Source of the DNA: an uncultured Collinsella sp.
Lineage (GTDB): Bacteria > Actinomycetota > Coriobacteriia > Coriobacteriales > Coriobacteriaceae
NCBI GenBank assembly: GCA_900544115.1
Contig: UQTW01000008.1
Coordinates: 15,818 to 79,817 of the forward strand
Direction: 5' to 3'
DNA length: 64,000 bases
Part shown: positions 1 to 8,461 of the stretch, piece by piece
Numbering within the stretch: the first letter of the stretch is position 1
Layout: each line of letters begins with the position of its first letter
Program-made: the position numbers and the translations under genes
The notes under the pieces: generated by a model
What the model was told of the DNA's origin: nothing
Seen by the model: only the letters and a program-made list of their open reading frames with translations
Databases searched by the model: none

Positions 1-360
1 GCCGGAAACATCAGCAAGCGAGGTCTCGGTATCCTCGACGGTATCGTGCAGCAGCGCGGCGCACACCACATCGCAGTCCATCTTGAGATCGGCCAAAATG
101 ATGGCCACCTCGACGGGATGGTTGATGTACATCTCACCCGAGCGGCGCTTTTGGTTGCAGTGCTTCTCGGCAGCAAAGCAATAGGCCTGCTCCACCTTAG
201 AAAAGTCGTCCTCATTCATATATTTGAGGCACAGGCGCTCCAGCTTGTCGTAGCTGTCCGCCATAATCTCGGGCGGCAGCTCATCGGCATGCTTATAGTG
301 CTCCATCTCCGAGAACGGCTGGAGGGTGGAATCATGGGCGGTACGGGCTGCGGCATCCAT
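1..360 (-). CDS. rel: RelA/SpoT-family (p)ppGpp synthetase/hydrolase, N-terminal part
   Basis: This is the first 120 codons of a gene that runs off the left window edge. The translation carries the HD hydrolase start of Rel/SpoT proteins: an AEKHCNQKRRSGEMYINHP stretch, then ILADLKMD and ALLHDTVEDTETS, where the HD pair helps coordinate the manganese used in ppGpp hydrolysis. Bifunctional Rel makes and degrades (p)ppGpp in the stringent response. The synthetase, TGS and ACT domains would lie outside the window, so whether the protein is bifunctional cannot be seen. The ATG at 358-360 follows an AAGGGG ribosome site. The gene sits 15 bp behind the recJ-helicase stop on the same strand and is probably cotranscribed with it. 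Confidence 0.9.
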   Translation of the reverse strand, partial: MDAAARTAHDSTLQPFSEMEHYKHADELPPEIMADSYDKLERLCLKYMNEDDFSKVEQAYCFAAEKHCNQKRRSGEMYINHPVEVAIILADLKMDCDVVCAALLHDTVEDTETSLADVSG

Positions 361-375
361 CGAGGTCCCCTTCCC

Positions 376-3300
376 CTAGGCCCGCGGTACGATCGGGCGG
401 TTAACTTTGGCTAGCATATCAGAAGCGCACGAATCGAGCGCCCAACTCCGGAAAGCCGAGAACTCCATGCGCGAACGCAACCCCTCCAAATAGCGAATTG
501 ACCTGCTCAATTGCACACGGCCGGGGTTTTCGGCCATCGCGATGCGACGGGTGTCGTCAAACCCCGAAACGCGACAGAAACCAAGCTCTTCGAAGATTCC
601 CAGGCCACTCTCCACCGAGCGCTCGTCGACCGGCGTGCGAGCATCGATGGCAAGGCACATCTGCGCGATGTCGATATCGCTCGCGCTAAAGGAATCGTCC
701 CCGGTCTTGCCGCGGTTGGAGCGCCACATGGTTTGCAGCGCGCGATAGAGCGTGACGAGCTCGTCGCGCTCGGGCGCATAGCAGTCGAGTAGGCGCTCGT
801 TAATGCGGGCGTCGCGCGACGAATAGAGCAGGTGGATCACGGCGGGCTGGCCATCGCGACCGGCGCGGCCGCTCATCTGGTTAAACTCAATCGCGCCAAA
901 CGGCATGTGGTAGAGCACGACATGGCGAATATCGGGAAGGTTGACGCCCTCGCCAAAGGCAGAGGTCGAGACGATGCAGCTGAGGCATCCGTCACGAAAC
1001 GCCTCCTCTACGCGATGGCGGTCGGTGCGCGTAAGGCCCGCGTTGTAAAAGGCGATATGCGACGCGTAGTCGGGAACGCGTTTGCGTAGCGTCTTGGCAA
1101 GCGCCACGGACTGATCACGCGAGTTAACGTAGATGACGGTCTTCTCCCCCGTCGCGACGATGGACACCAGGCGGTTTTCGCGGCTCGCAAGATCGCGGTC
1201 GTCCTCGAGCCGCAAGTTCTCGCGCACGGTCTCGTCGACCACCGTACGGGTAATCGGCAACACGCGGGCAAGCTCCGCCACGACCGGAGCCGTCGCGGTG
1301 GCCGTCGCCGCCATAACGACCGGATCGCCCAGGGCCTTGAGGATGTCGGGCATGTCGAGGTATGCGCTACGGTCGCCGCCCTTGGCAAGACCGGCATGAT
1401 GCGCCTCGTCGATAACGACAAACCCGATACGACCCGAGCGAGCAAAGCGGTCTCGGTGAATAGACAGGAACTCCGGCGTCGTGAGCACGATGCCGGTGCG
1501 GCCCGAAGCCAGGCCGGCAAACACGTCATCGCGCGCTGCCTCCACGGTCTCGCCGGTCAACACGCCCACGCCAATGCCGAGCGCAGCCATCGTCGATGAA
1601 AGATGATAGGCCTGGTCGGCAACGAGCGCGCGCAGCGGATAGACAAAGATGCTCGCGCGACCGCGAAGGACCGCCTCGCGTGCGGCGTGCACGTGGAAAA
1701 TCAGAGACTTACCACGTCCCGTCCCCATAACGGCCAAAACGCTCTGGTGGTCGGCGAGCGCGTCGAGTGCCTCGACCTGCGCGCGATGTGGCTGGTTCGA
1801 GCCGATAAAGCTATGGATAAGCGAGCGCGTGAGCTCGGTATAAGAAAGCTGGGCGAGCGTCTCGCGTTTACGCGACTCCAGGCGCGGGCCTAAGTCCGCC
1901 GGTTGCACGCCGCGACGAAGCTCGCACGCCGGATCGTCGATATTGGGCGCCGTGGTATCACGCACCAAGACATCCTTGATCATGAGCTTGGGCTTCACGC
2001 GTCCCTGCCAATGCTCGGCCACGGCCTCGAATACCAAGTCGACGGCGCTGTCGCAATTGATGAGCCTATCGATCTGCGGCACGCGGAACATGATGGCCGG
2101 CACACTCGCGGCGCCATCAGTCGCCACAAAGCGCATGTGCTCGCCGGTTTTGCCCACCACGGCGCGATCGCACATCGTCACGCCCTCGGCCGCCAACAGC
2201 GGCACCTTATTGCCCTGGCCAAACGGCTCAAGACGAGAAATCTGCTCGATAGTCTCGATATTTAGCTCGGAGAGGTCAACGGTGGCGGCAACCTCGTCAG
2301 TGTCCTCAAAGTCATCGGCGGGAAGCTCCGATAGCACGGCCGAAAGGCGACGACGGAACTCGTCGAGCTTGGACGCCTCGATGGTCACGCCCACCGCACC
2401 CGCATGCCCGCCGCGGCGAATCAGCAGATCCGAGCAGCGCTCTACGGCATCGAACAGGTTGACCTTGCCCACCGAGCGGCCCGATCCGCGTGCAACGCCG
2501 TCCTCGATCGAAAAGAGCAGCGCCGGCACGTGATAACGGTTGGTCAGACGGCTCGCTACGATACCCTTGACGCCCTCGTGCCAGCCCTCGCCACCCACGA
2601 CGATTGCGCGACCGCCATCATAAGTCTCCTCGACCTTTGCCATGGCGTCGCGTGTGAGCTCCGCTTCGATCTCGCGGCGCTGACGGTTGATCTCCTCGAG
2701 CTCGGCCGCCAGCGCGCTTGCCTCGATAGGATCGCGGGCAAGCAGCAGGTCGAGCGCCAGCTTGGGATCGGCCATGCGACCGGCGGCGTTCAAGCGGGGA
2801 ATGAGCGAAAACGACAGGCCATCGGCCGTAATGCTAGAGAGGTCGGCCTTGGCGAGCGCTGCCAGCGCGATGTAGCCGGGACGAGCCGTCACGCGCATCT
2901 GCTGGATGCCCTCGGCGACCAACGCGCGGTTCTCGGGCGTGAGCGGCATCATGTCGGACACGGTGCCCAGCGCCGCGACCTCTATCAGCGAACGCCAATA
3001 CGACGGCTTGCCCAAACGCTCGCCCAGAACCTGCACCAGCTTGAGTGCCACGCCGGCACCGGCAAGCTCACGCGAGGGACCCTCGTCCTCGAGCTTGGGG
3101 TCGGTCAAGGGCACGCCCTGCGGCACCTGGTCGGAGGGCTCGTGATGGTCCGTGACCACCAAATCGATCCCCAGGCTCTCCAGATAGGAAACCTCTTCCT
3201 TGGCGGCAATACCGTTATCGACGGTCACAATCAGGTTGGGTTGGGCGAGCTCGTTGACGCGGTCGAGCGCCGCACGCGACAGGCCGTAGCCCTCGTCAAA

Positions 3301-3663
3301 GCGATGCGGGATAAACGGCGTGACGTTGGCGCCAAACGAACGTAGCGCCTCGGTCAACAGACAAGTCGACGTAATGCCGTCGACGTCAAAATCGCCAAAG
3401 ACGGCGATGCGCTCGTGGCTGTGAATAGCACGCTCAACGCGGTCGGCGACGACCGCCATGCCCGGAATAACGAGCGGGTCCGCCCAGTCGCGATCGAGCG
3501 AAGGCGTCAAAAACAGTTGGCCTTCTTCGATGGATGTAATGCCGTGCGCGACCATAATGCGCGCCACCAGCCCGGGTATGCCCAAGCCAGCCGAAAGCTC
3601 CTTTTCGAGCTCGGGGTTTTGCCGAGCGACCGCCCAGCGATGCGTCGTCTTAAGCGATGACAT
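376..3663 (-). CDS. recJ: RecJ single-strand exonuclease fused to SF2 (RecQ-like) helicase
   Basis: A protein of 1095 residues with two parts. Residues about 85-570 are RecJ: DFDVDG (91-96), VDNG (148-151), DHH (172-174), LNAAGRM (291-297) and the DHHA1 signature RRGGHAGAVG (about 416-425). RecJ is a 5'-3' single-strand DNA exonuclease in recombination and repair. Residues about 620-1000 are an SF2 helicase: Walker A MGTGRGKS (646-653), DEAH (752-755), and QMSGRAGRDG as motif VI. The last stretch (RYLEGLRSRMEF...) resembles the C-terminal tail of long Firmicutes RecJ. The ATG at 3663 has GGGGGTGG 7 bp upstream. A GTG at 3708 would add 15 residues but has no clear ribosome site. All helicase motifs look intact, so coupled unwinding and digestion is plausible (inference). 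Confidence 0.9.
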   Translation of the reverse strand: MSSLKTTHRWAVARQNPELEKELSAGLGIPGLVARIMVAHGITSIEEGQLFLTPSLDRDWADPLVIPGMAVVADRVERAIHSHERIAVFGDFDVDGITSTCLLTEALRSFGANVTPFIPHRFDEGYGLSRAALDRVNELAQPNLIVTVDNGIAAKEEVSYLESLGIDLVVTDHHEPSDQVPQGVPLTDPKLEDEGPSRELAGAGVALKLVQVLGERLGKPSYWRSLIEVAALGTVSDMMPLTPENRALVAEGIQQMRVTARPGYIALAALAKADLSSITADGLSFSLIPRLNAAGRMADPKLALDLLLARDPIEASALAAELEEINRQRREIEAELTRDAMAKVEETYDGGRAIVVGGEGWHEGVKGIVASRLTNRYHVPALLFSIEDGVARGSGRSVGKVNLFDAVERCSDLLIRRGGHAGAVGVTIEASKLDEFRRRLSAVLSELPADDFEDTDEVAATVDLSELNIETIEQISRLEPFGQGNKVPLLAAEGVTMCDRAVVGKTGEHMRFVATDGAASVPAIMFRVPQIDRLINCDSAVDLVFEAVAEHWQGRVKPKLMIKDVLVRDTTAPNIDDPACELRRGVQPADLGPRLESRKRETLAQLSYTELTRSLIHSFIGSNQPHRAQVEALDALADHQSVLAVMGTGRGKSLIFHVHAAREAVLRGRASIFVYPLRALVADQAYHLSSTMAALGIGVGVLTGETVEAARDDVFAGLASGRTGIVLTTPEFLSIHRDRFARSGRIGFVVIDEAHHAGLAKGGDRSAYLDMPDILKALGDPVVMAATATATAPVVAELARVLPITRTVVDETVRENLRLEDDRDLASRENRLVSIVATGEKTVIYVNSRDQSVALAKTLRKRVPDYASHIAFYNAGLTRTDRHRVEEAFRDGCLSCIVSTSAFGEGVNLPDIRHVVLYHMPFGAIEFNQMSGRAGRDGQPAVIHLLYSSRDARINERLLDCYAPERDELVTLYRALQTMWRSNRGKTGDDSFSASDIDIAQMCLAIDARTPVDERSVESGLGIFEELGFCRVSGFDDTRRIAMAENPGRVQLSRSIRYLEGLRSRMEFSAFRSWALDSCASDMLAKVNRPIVPRA

Positions 3664-3771
3664 AGGCGCCCACCCCCGATAGGGGCAGGTCGCCGCGATA
3701 CCTCTCACGGTTCATAGCGATGAGTCCTCTGTGTATGCCCGCTTCGGCAGGCAGATCTGTTGAACGGATTT

Positions 3772-3777
3772 ATTATA
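3772..3777 (-). promoter_or_regulatory. -10 box of the recJ-rel promoter
   Basis: A perfect TATAAT hexamer on the minus strand, about 110 bp upstream of the recJ ATG, in the divergent gap between recJ and the BASS transporter. No good -35 hexamer sits at the usual 17-bp spacing, so the assignment is tentative. Confidence 0.4.
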
Positions 3778-3939
3778 CCGTGCAGAGCAGACGCAAATCG
3801 CCGCAGCACGCCGCGGTTTCGGTAAACGATGCCGGTAATAGCCTCGAAATATTCGAGCGTTTCTGACGCACGGACGCATGCGAGCGTCTAGCATATCCAT
3901 TCAAAACGGATTCACGGGCAAAGGGAGTCACAAGCGCAT

Positions 3940-4938
3940 ATGAAGCAATGGGTTGGACTGGGCAAGTTTCTCGCGGGGCACATGCAGGTCATCGTTCCGA
4001 TTTGCGTGGCGCTCGGCGTGCTCTTTCCCCAACAGATTGGCGTACTCAAGCCCATCGTTCCCACCCTGTTTGCCTTTATGACGTTTCAGGGTGCGCTCAG
4101 CAACACCTTTCACCAGGTAACCGAGGTGTTCCGCCGTCCGCTGCACCTGGTCTTGGCGTTACTCGTCTCGGCGGTGCTTATCCCTATCGCAGCCTATGCC
4201 ATGGGATCGTTATTCTTTGGCTCCAACCCCAACCTTGTCTGCGGCATCGTGCTCGAGTACAGCGTACCCGTGGCAGTCACCGCCTTTATGTGGATCAGTA
4301 TGTTCGGCGGCAACGGCCCGCTCGCGCTCACCATCATCCTGACGTCCTCGGTCATCTCGCCCGTCACGATTCCGCTCACGCTTAAGCTCCTGCTGGGTGC
4401 CACCGTTGCAATCGATGTTACGGGCATGATGCAGAACATGGCCTTTATGATCGCCATCCCCGCCGTGCTCGGCATCGTGATCAACGAGTTCACGCGCGGA
4501 TGGGGACACGAGAAACTCTCCCCCGCGCTTTCGCCCGCCTGCAAGTTTATGATGATGGGTGTCATCGCCTCCAACTCCACCGCCATGAGCGAGTACGTGC
4601 TACACATGAATGCGGTGCGCCTGGAAGTTGCCCTCTTTATTTTGACCTTCGCCATCAGCGGCTTTGTCGTCGGCATTCTGGTCGCCCGCGCGTTGCACCT
4701 GCCGTATAGCGAGACGACCACCATGTGCTTTACCTGCGGCATGCGCAATATCTCTTCGGGCGCCGTCATCGCCACGCAGTATTTTCCCGGCGAGGTCGTG
4801 TTTCCCGTCATGTGCGGAACGCTGTTTCAGCAGGTGCTCGCCTCGGTTATCGGACATCTCTTTGAGCGACTGACCGGCGAGGAGCGCGCCAAACAGCGCA
4901 AGCGGGTCAAGGCTGGGCGCGACGCGATGGCACGCTAG
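3940..4938 (+). CDS. Bile acid:sodium symporter (BASS) family transporter
   Basis: A 332-residue membrane protein with nine or ten hydrophobic segments covering nearly its whole length and a short basic tail (KQRKRVKAGRD). The pattern fits the BASS/SBF fold: an N-terminal segment with VPTLFAFMTFQGAL, a crossover-like glycine/proline-rich middle, and CGMRNISSGAVIATQYFP near the C-terminus, which matches the second repeat of the family. BASS members move organic anions or small acids with sodium. The substrate cannot be told from sequence, and bile acid is only the family label. The ATG follows GGGAG 11 bp upstream. It is a single gene, divergent from recJ and converging on the DUF4931 gene with a 30-bp gap. 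Confidence 0.8.
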   Translation: MKQWVGLGKFLAGHMQVIVPICVALGVLFPQQIGVLKPIVPTLFAFMTFQGALSNTFHQVTEVFRRPLHLVLALLVSAVLIPIAAYAMGSLFFGSNPNLVCGIVLEYSVPVAVTAFMWISMFGGNGPLALTIILTSSVISPVTIPLTLKLLLGATVAIDVTGMMQNMAFMIAIPAVLGIVINEFTRGWGHEKLSPALSPACKFMMMGVIASNSTAMSEYVLHMNAVRLEVALFILTFAISGFVVGILVARALHLPYSETTTMCFTCGMRNISSGAVIATQYFPGEVVFPVMCGTLFQQVLASVIGHLFERLTGEERAKQRKRVKAGRDAMAR

Positions 4939-4968
4939 GCAGCACAATTTTCGCAGGCGCTCGCCTTG

Positions 4969-5766
4969 CTATACGAGCGTTTCCAGATGCGCGCGTAGGC
5001 GCTCAGCATCGATATAGAGCGTGGTCTCGGCATTAACCTGGGCCAGACGATAACCGACAAAGTAGGGCGAAACCACCCAACGTGGCAGCGCCTTGGCAAT
5101 GGTCCGGCCGTCCATGTGGTAGAAGAACAAGTTGTACGACTCTGCGCGACCACCGTGGTGCTCGTTCAGGATATAGCGAAGAGCCACCTGGATTGCGTCG
5201 GCAAACAGGTCAGCTTCGGCCAGGTCGCGGGCGTCTTCGCTGGCGGCGATTCCCTGTGGAGCCGAGACGTTGACCTCAAAGAATCCCATGATCGGCTCGG
5301 TTGAGATGTTGACCGAGATTCTCCCCTGCCGCTAGACATTGATGCCTTCGAAATTGGCGGAAGTCAGCGAAGCATAGCCGTCTTCCTGCTCCAAACCCAC
5401 AATCTGCATGTGCGGATGAACGAGACTACCGCCCGAAAGTGGGCCCTTGTTCTTGTACATGAGAACGCTGCGATACTGTCGGGAGTCAATCATCCGCTGC
5501 CAGCAATCCAGAGCAAACCGCATAACATGATGCAGCTCGTCCGGTGCATAGGTCACCAGGTCGGCATCGTGATCGGCCGACTCGATCAGCACGGTTTGAC
5601 GGGTGGCGCGCAGGGTCTTGAACTTATTCTCGAGCCAGATGCAGTCACCGTCGCGCCGGATGATATTGGCGAGTTCCTCGGTATCGCAAAAGGGGCACGC
5701 GGTGCCGGGACGACGGTTGTCGTCGGGCTTACCGTTCGCCTGCTGAACATCGAATACCAGCGCCAC
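4969..5766 (-). pseudogene. DUF4931 (GalT/HIT-like) protein interrupted by one in-frame TAG
   Basis: Two open segments in the same frame (5766-5335 and 5331-4969) are separated only by a TAG at 5332-5334. Joined, they encode about 265 residues, the size expected of a DUF4931 protein. The first part has CPFC near residue 25 and HPHMQIVGLEQ, the HxHxQ nucleotide-transferase motif of GalT/HIT proteins. The second continues with the beta-rich GFFEVNVSAPQG...PRWVVSPYFVGY segment. The codon context is GINV-TAG-RQGRISVN, where a tyrosine codon (TAC or TAT) one base away would restore the frame. A GTG start at 5766 follows GGAGG lying inside the end of cutC. An internal ATG at 5289 could restart translation but has no ribosome site. 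The stop could be a true nonsense mutation, a sequence error or a readthrough codon. Confidence 0.8.
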
Positions 5767-5769
5767 GGG

Positions 5770-6447
5770 CTATACCTCCAGCGGCACGATCTTGGTGCCA
5801 TGGAGCTCGGAGACACCTAGTGCCGCCGCGACCGCGTCGCGATTTGCCGTAGTGATGCCGCCGCCGGGAAGGATGGTCAAAAGATCGCCCGCATACTCGA
5901 TTAAACGAGCCAGGTGATTGAAATTATCCTCGATCGACGTACCGGCCGCGCCGCCATGCGTGAGGATGCGCGTAACGCCGCAGTCGGCAAGTGTATCAAT
6001 CGCATCGAGCTGAGCCTCGGGCGAGAGCTGGTCAAATGCCATGTGGAAGGTGATATCGATGGCCCCGCGCTTGCACTCCTCGGTCGCGCAGCCCGTAGCC
6101 ATCACGAGGGCGCCGAGGGTGAGCTCGTCGAGCGCCCAGCCGCCGGCACAGGGCTTGCAGCAGCCAAAGACCAGGCCGTCAACGCCGGCGCTCACGGCAA
6201 GACCCAAGTCCATCTCCATCATGCGCAGCTCGTCCTGGTTGTAGTGAAAGTCACCGCCACGCGGGCGAATCATGCACATCACTCGCGCGTCATGCTCGTG
6301 AGCATAGCTGACCGTAGTGCTGATAACGCCGGCCGAGGGCGTGGTACCACCGACGGCAAGGTTGTCGCACAACTCGATGCGCTTAGCACCGGCATCGATA
6401 GCCGCCGGCACACGCTCAAAGTTCTCGGCACAAAACTCGTACAGCAT
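5770..6447 (-). CDS. cutC: CutC family protein (copper homeostasis)
   Basis: A 225-residue TIM-barrel protein of the CutC family. It starts LYEFCAENFERVPAAIDAGAKRIELCDNLAVGGTTPS, a very typical CutC N-terminus, and ends with GGGITTANRDAVAAALGVSELHGTKI, the phosphate-gripping end of the barrel. CutC has been linked to copper tolerance, but the biochemical role is unsettled. The ATG at 6447 has CTGGGGG upstream. A longer reading from 6486 adds 13 residues that do not match the family. It stops 3 bp before the DUF4931 GTG, so the two genes are probably translationally coupled. Confidence 0.88.
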   Translation of the reverse strand: MLYEFCAENFERVPAAIDAGAKRIELCDNLAVGGTTPSAGVISTTVSYAHEHDARVMCMIRPRGGDFHYNQDELRMMEMDLGLAVSAGVDGLVFGCCKPCAGGWALDELTLGALVMATGCATEECKRGAIDITFHMAFDQLSPEAQLDAIDTLADCGVTRILTHGGAAGTSIEDNFNHLARLIEYAGDLLTILPGGGITTANRDAVAAALGVSELHGTKIVPLEV

Positions 6448-6523
6448 AGATAGCCCCCAGGAGACATTTCGATTTCCACACGGCATTGTCGCACGTTAAA
6501 TAGCAACCCGCACGATGGAACAA

Positions 6524-6630
6524 AACCTTGACAAGGAGTGTCCCAAAGTGCCGGCACATAAGGAACGTCCCCAGGTGCCACCTTGAGCGATGGGTACTCA
6601 TTTAAGTACGTCCCCAATGAGTACCCGCAG
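6524..6630. repeat. REP-like palindromic region with perfect 11-bp stem
   Basis: In the gap between cutC and padR, GGGTACTCATT (6592-6602) and AATGAGTACCC (6616-6626) form a perfect inverted repeat around a 13-base loop TAAGTACGTCCCC. Just upstream lie GTGCCGGCAC (a short palindrome) and AACGTCCCCAGGTGCC, words typical of REP-like intergenic repeats. It could end transcription from either side, but neither strand has a clear T-run. Similar hairpins occur at 39927 and 54030. Confidence 0.6.
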
Positions 6631-6665
6631 GGGACAGACAGACCGGACTCCCTATACGACAACTG

Positions 6666-6725
6666 TTGACATCATATACTATGTGTCATATAGTAGGTGT
6701 TACACAGTATACTACGAAAGGAGGT
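6666..6725 (+). promoter_or_regulatory. padR promoter with overlapping palindromic operator
   Basis: TTGACA (6666-6671) and TATAGT (6689-6694) are separated by exactly 17 bp, a near-consensus promoter. The spacer and downstream bases hold nested inverted repeats: TACTAT/ATAGTA around the -10, and TATACTATGTGT pairing with ACACAGTATA further on. PadR proteins usually repress their own promoter through such AT-rich dyads, so autoregulation is likely. The GGAGG of the gene follows directly. Confidence 0.75.
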
Positions 6726-6731
6726 GTGCGG

Positions 6732-7052
6732 ATGGAGGCACAGATGAAGCGCGGCTTCCTCGAGGCCTGCGTGCTCGCGGCCGTCTCGGGCGAGGAATCC
6801 TACGGCTATCAGATCGTGAAGGACGTGCCCGCGAGTATGGGGCTCACGGAATCCACGCTCTATCCGTTGCTCAAGCGCCTGGAGAAGGCGGGCTGCATCA
6901 CCGCGCGCTCCGCCGAGCACAACGGGCGGCTGCGGAGGTACTACCGCATCACGGACGCCGGGCGCGAGCGTATCGCCGAGTTCCTCGCCGAATGGCCATC
7001 CGTGCAGGAGATCTACCGTTACGTGGAGGGGGCGCACCATGACGCGCGATGA
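6732..7052 (+). CDS. PadR family transcriptional regulator
   Basis: A 106-residue PadR winged helix with the classic order: KRGFLEACVLAAVSGEESYGYQIVKDV, then LTESTLYPLLKRLEKAGCI, then GRLRRYYRITDAGRERI for the wing. The short length is that of a minimal PadR (PF03551) without the C-terminal dimer domain. The ATG at 6732 has a perfect AAAGGAGG 7 bp upstream. The in-frame ATG at 6666 lies in the promoter and is rejected. The stop overlaps the next gene by 14 bp. PadR regulators placed before HAAS and DUF4097 membrane proteins usually sense envelope or antimicrobial stress, and the dyads in the promoter suggest self-repression. Confidence 0.92.
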   Translation: MEAQMKRGFLEACVLAAVSGEESYGYQIVKDVPASMGLTESTLYPLLKRLEKAGCITARSAEHNGRLRRYYRITDAGRERIAEFLAEWPSVQEIYRYVEGAHHDAR

Positions 7053-7671
7053 GTTCTTGAACCGGCTGGGCGAGCTTCTGGCCTGCCTGCCGGCAGATCA
7101 GGTAAAGGAAACGCAGGAGTTCTACGCGGAGGCCATCGCCGACCGTATGGAGGACGGCATGACGGAGGCCGAGGCTGTGGCCGCCATGGGCACGCCCGGT
7201 GAGGTCGCCGAGGCAACGCTCGACGAACTGCCCGCCGTGCCGCGCGCGATCGCGAGGACCAAGCGCAAGAGCACGGCACTTCTATGGGCGCTCGCCATCG
7301 TGGGCTCTCCGGTATGGATTCCGCTGCTGCTCGCGTTCGTCGCCGTTGCCGCTGCAGTCTACATCTGTATTTGGGTTCTTGCGCTCTGCGTGTGGATCGT
7401 GGCCGCGGCATTCGGGGGCGCGGGCCTGGTAGGGCTCCTGTTCGCCGTGGACGGCATCATTATCGGGCATGTTCCGTACGTTTTGGCCTCGATGGGAATG
7501 GGATTCGCTTCCATCGGTGTGGCGCTCCTCACGGGAGCCGGCGCCTGGACGGCGTCCAAGCAGATCGCGCGCCTCTCTGCCCTTTGGGCGAAGAAAGCCG
7601 TTTCGCCCTTCTGGAAAGATCGAGGCAATAAGAGCCGCATGGGCGCTGAAGCGGCGCCGCTCACGGCATAG
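7039..7671 (+). CDS. HAAS (DUF1700) domain membrane protein
   Basis: A 210-residue protein. Residues 1-60 form the helical HAAS/DUF1700 domain (MTRDEFLNRLGELLACLP...EFYAEAIADRMEDGMTEAEAVAAMGTPGEVA), and the rest has four or five hydrophobic segments between residues about 80 and 185. Such proteins are cotranscribed with PadR regulators and are thought to act with the downstream DUF4097 protein in envelope-stress signalling; the mechanism is not known. The start overlaps padR by 14 bp, and the stop is 14 bp before the next gene, so the three form one operon. Confidence 0.88.
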   Translation: MTRDEFLNRLGELLACLPADQVKETQEFYAEAIADRMEDGMTEAEAVAAMGTPGEVAEATLDELPAVPRAIARTKRKSTALLWALAIVGSPVWIPLLLAFVAVAAAVYICIWVLALCVWIVAAAFGGAGLVGLLFAVDGIIIGHVPYVLASMGMGFASIGVALLTGAGAWTASKQIARLSALWAKKAVSPFWKDRGNKSRMGAEAAPLTA

Positions 7672-7685
7672 GAAGGAGTGCAAAC

Positions 7686-7949
7686 ATGTCCAGCGTAAAA
7701 AAGATTTACCTTGCCGTAGCGGGTGGGCTTGTTGCCACGGGGCTCGTCCTGGCTGCTATCGGATTTGTGGCCTCCGGCTTTAACCTCGCTGTGTTCAACA
7801 CGCAGATCGACCTGCGCGATGACACCATCATTCTGGGTGGTGTTGAAATAGACGACCCGACAGGGCTTCCACTCATCGAGCAGCTTGCCGAGGTCGGCGA
7901 GATCCATATTGGATCTGCAACGACTGGTTCGTCTTCTCCTCGCAAATGA
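7686..7949 (+). pseudogene. Truncated DUF4097-family membrane protein
   Basis: An 87-residue open frame behind AGGAAGGAGTG. It begins with a transmembrane segment (KIYLAVAGGLVATGLVLAAIGFVASGF) and a short extracytoplasmic start, as in PadR-operon DUF4097 proteins, but ends where the beta-solenoid repeats should begin. Full members are usually 250-350 residues. The sequence after about 7925 has no DUF4097 character and soon runs into a C9 tract and IS110-like sequence, so the gene looks cut by a rearrangement rather than naturally short. Expression of the membrane-anchored stub remains possible. Confidence 0.65.
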
Positions 7950-8290
7950 TCGAGCTCGTAGCAGCCGTCCCCCCCCCTTCGGGCGCACCACGACGGGCAT
8001 GAGCACGCCGCGCTCGGAGCCTTTTTGCGAGACCTTCCGTCACGCTCTTCCTGCGTGGTGAACCGGTCATCGACCGACGAGAGGCCGATGGGAATCTCTC
8101 GACTTCGGGCCAATCCCGCCCACCGATCTGGTCTTCCTTCGTGATGCGCACATAAGCGAGCAGACACCGCGCAGTGCTTCAGCGCGGCCGCACTTCCACG
8201 TCTATGACGGAGGTGCCCGGCGGCGTCTTGGCAATCCCCTTGTTTGCAGGCGTTAACGCGTGGGGATCGCCCACTCGGGGGTCGAGGCCG
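7950..8290. other. Gene-poor degraded stretch
   Basis: This 340-bp stretch has no convincing gene on either strand. It holds a C9 tract (about 7970-7978) and short mixed frames. The open frames here have arginine-rich translations typical of shadow reading of GC-rich DNA. It lies between the cut DUF4097 gene and an IS110 remnant and is best read as the scar of an insertion and deletion. Confidence 0.5.
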
Positions 8291-8413
8291 CCGAGGACGG
8301 CGGCGAACCTCGCGGTGTCATTCGACATCGCGAGGTTCCCGGACCATGACCACCTGGCCTCGTACCGCGGCATAGCCCCAAGGGTGAGGAGCTTCGGCAC
8401 GTCGATCAGGGCG
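8291..8413 (+). pseudogene. IS110-family transposase remnant
   Basis: About 40 codons in one frame read TAANLAVSFDIARFPDHDHL followed by ASYRGIAPRVRSFGTSI. This matches the conserved transposase_20 region of IS110/IS116/IS902 transposases (helix-hairpin-helix, then FPDHDHLASYxGIAP). Neither the upstream DEDD catalytic domain nor the rest of the C-terminus is present in any frame nearby, so only a fragment survives. It explains the decay of the DUF4097 gene just upstream. Confidence 0.65.
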
Positions 8414-8432
8414 CCCGCGCAGCGTCGGCCGG

Positions 8433-8456
8433 TCCGCCGTTCGGCAGAACGGCGGA
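8433..8456 (-). terminator. Hairpin after livF
   Basis: TCCGCCGTTC (8433-8442) and GAACGGCGGA (8447-8456) form a perfect 10-bp stem with a GGCA loop, 5 bp beyond the livF stop. There is no T-run on the minus strand, so it may end transcription weakly or only protect the mRNA 3' end. Confidence 0.55.
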
Positions 8457-8461
8457 AGTCC

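Noticed and set aside
7873..8167. Arginine-rich minus-strand frames near 8 kb
   Set aside because: No ribosome site, no family likeness and a composition typical of non-coding GC-rich DNA; treated as degraded sequence.
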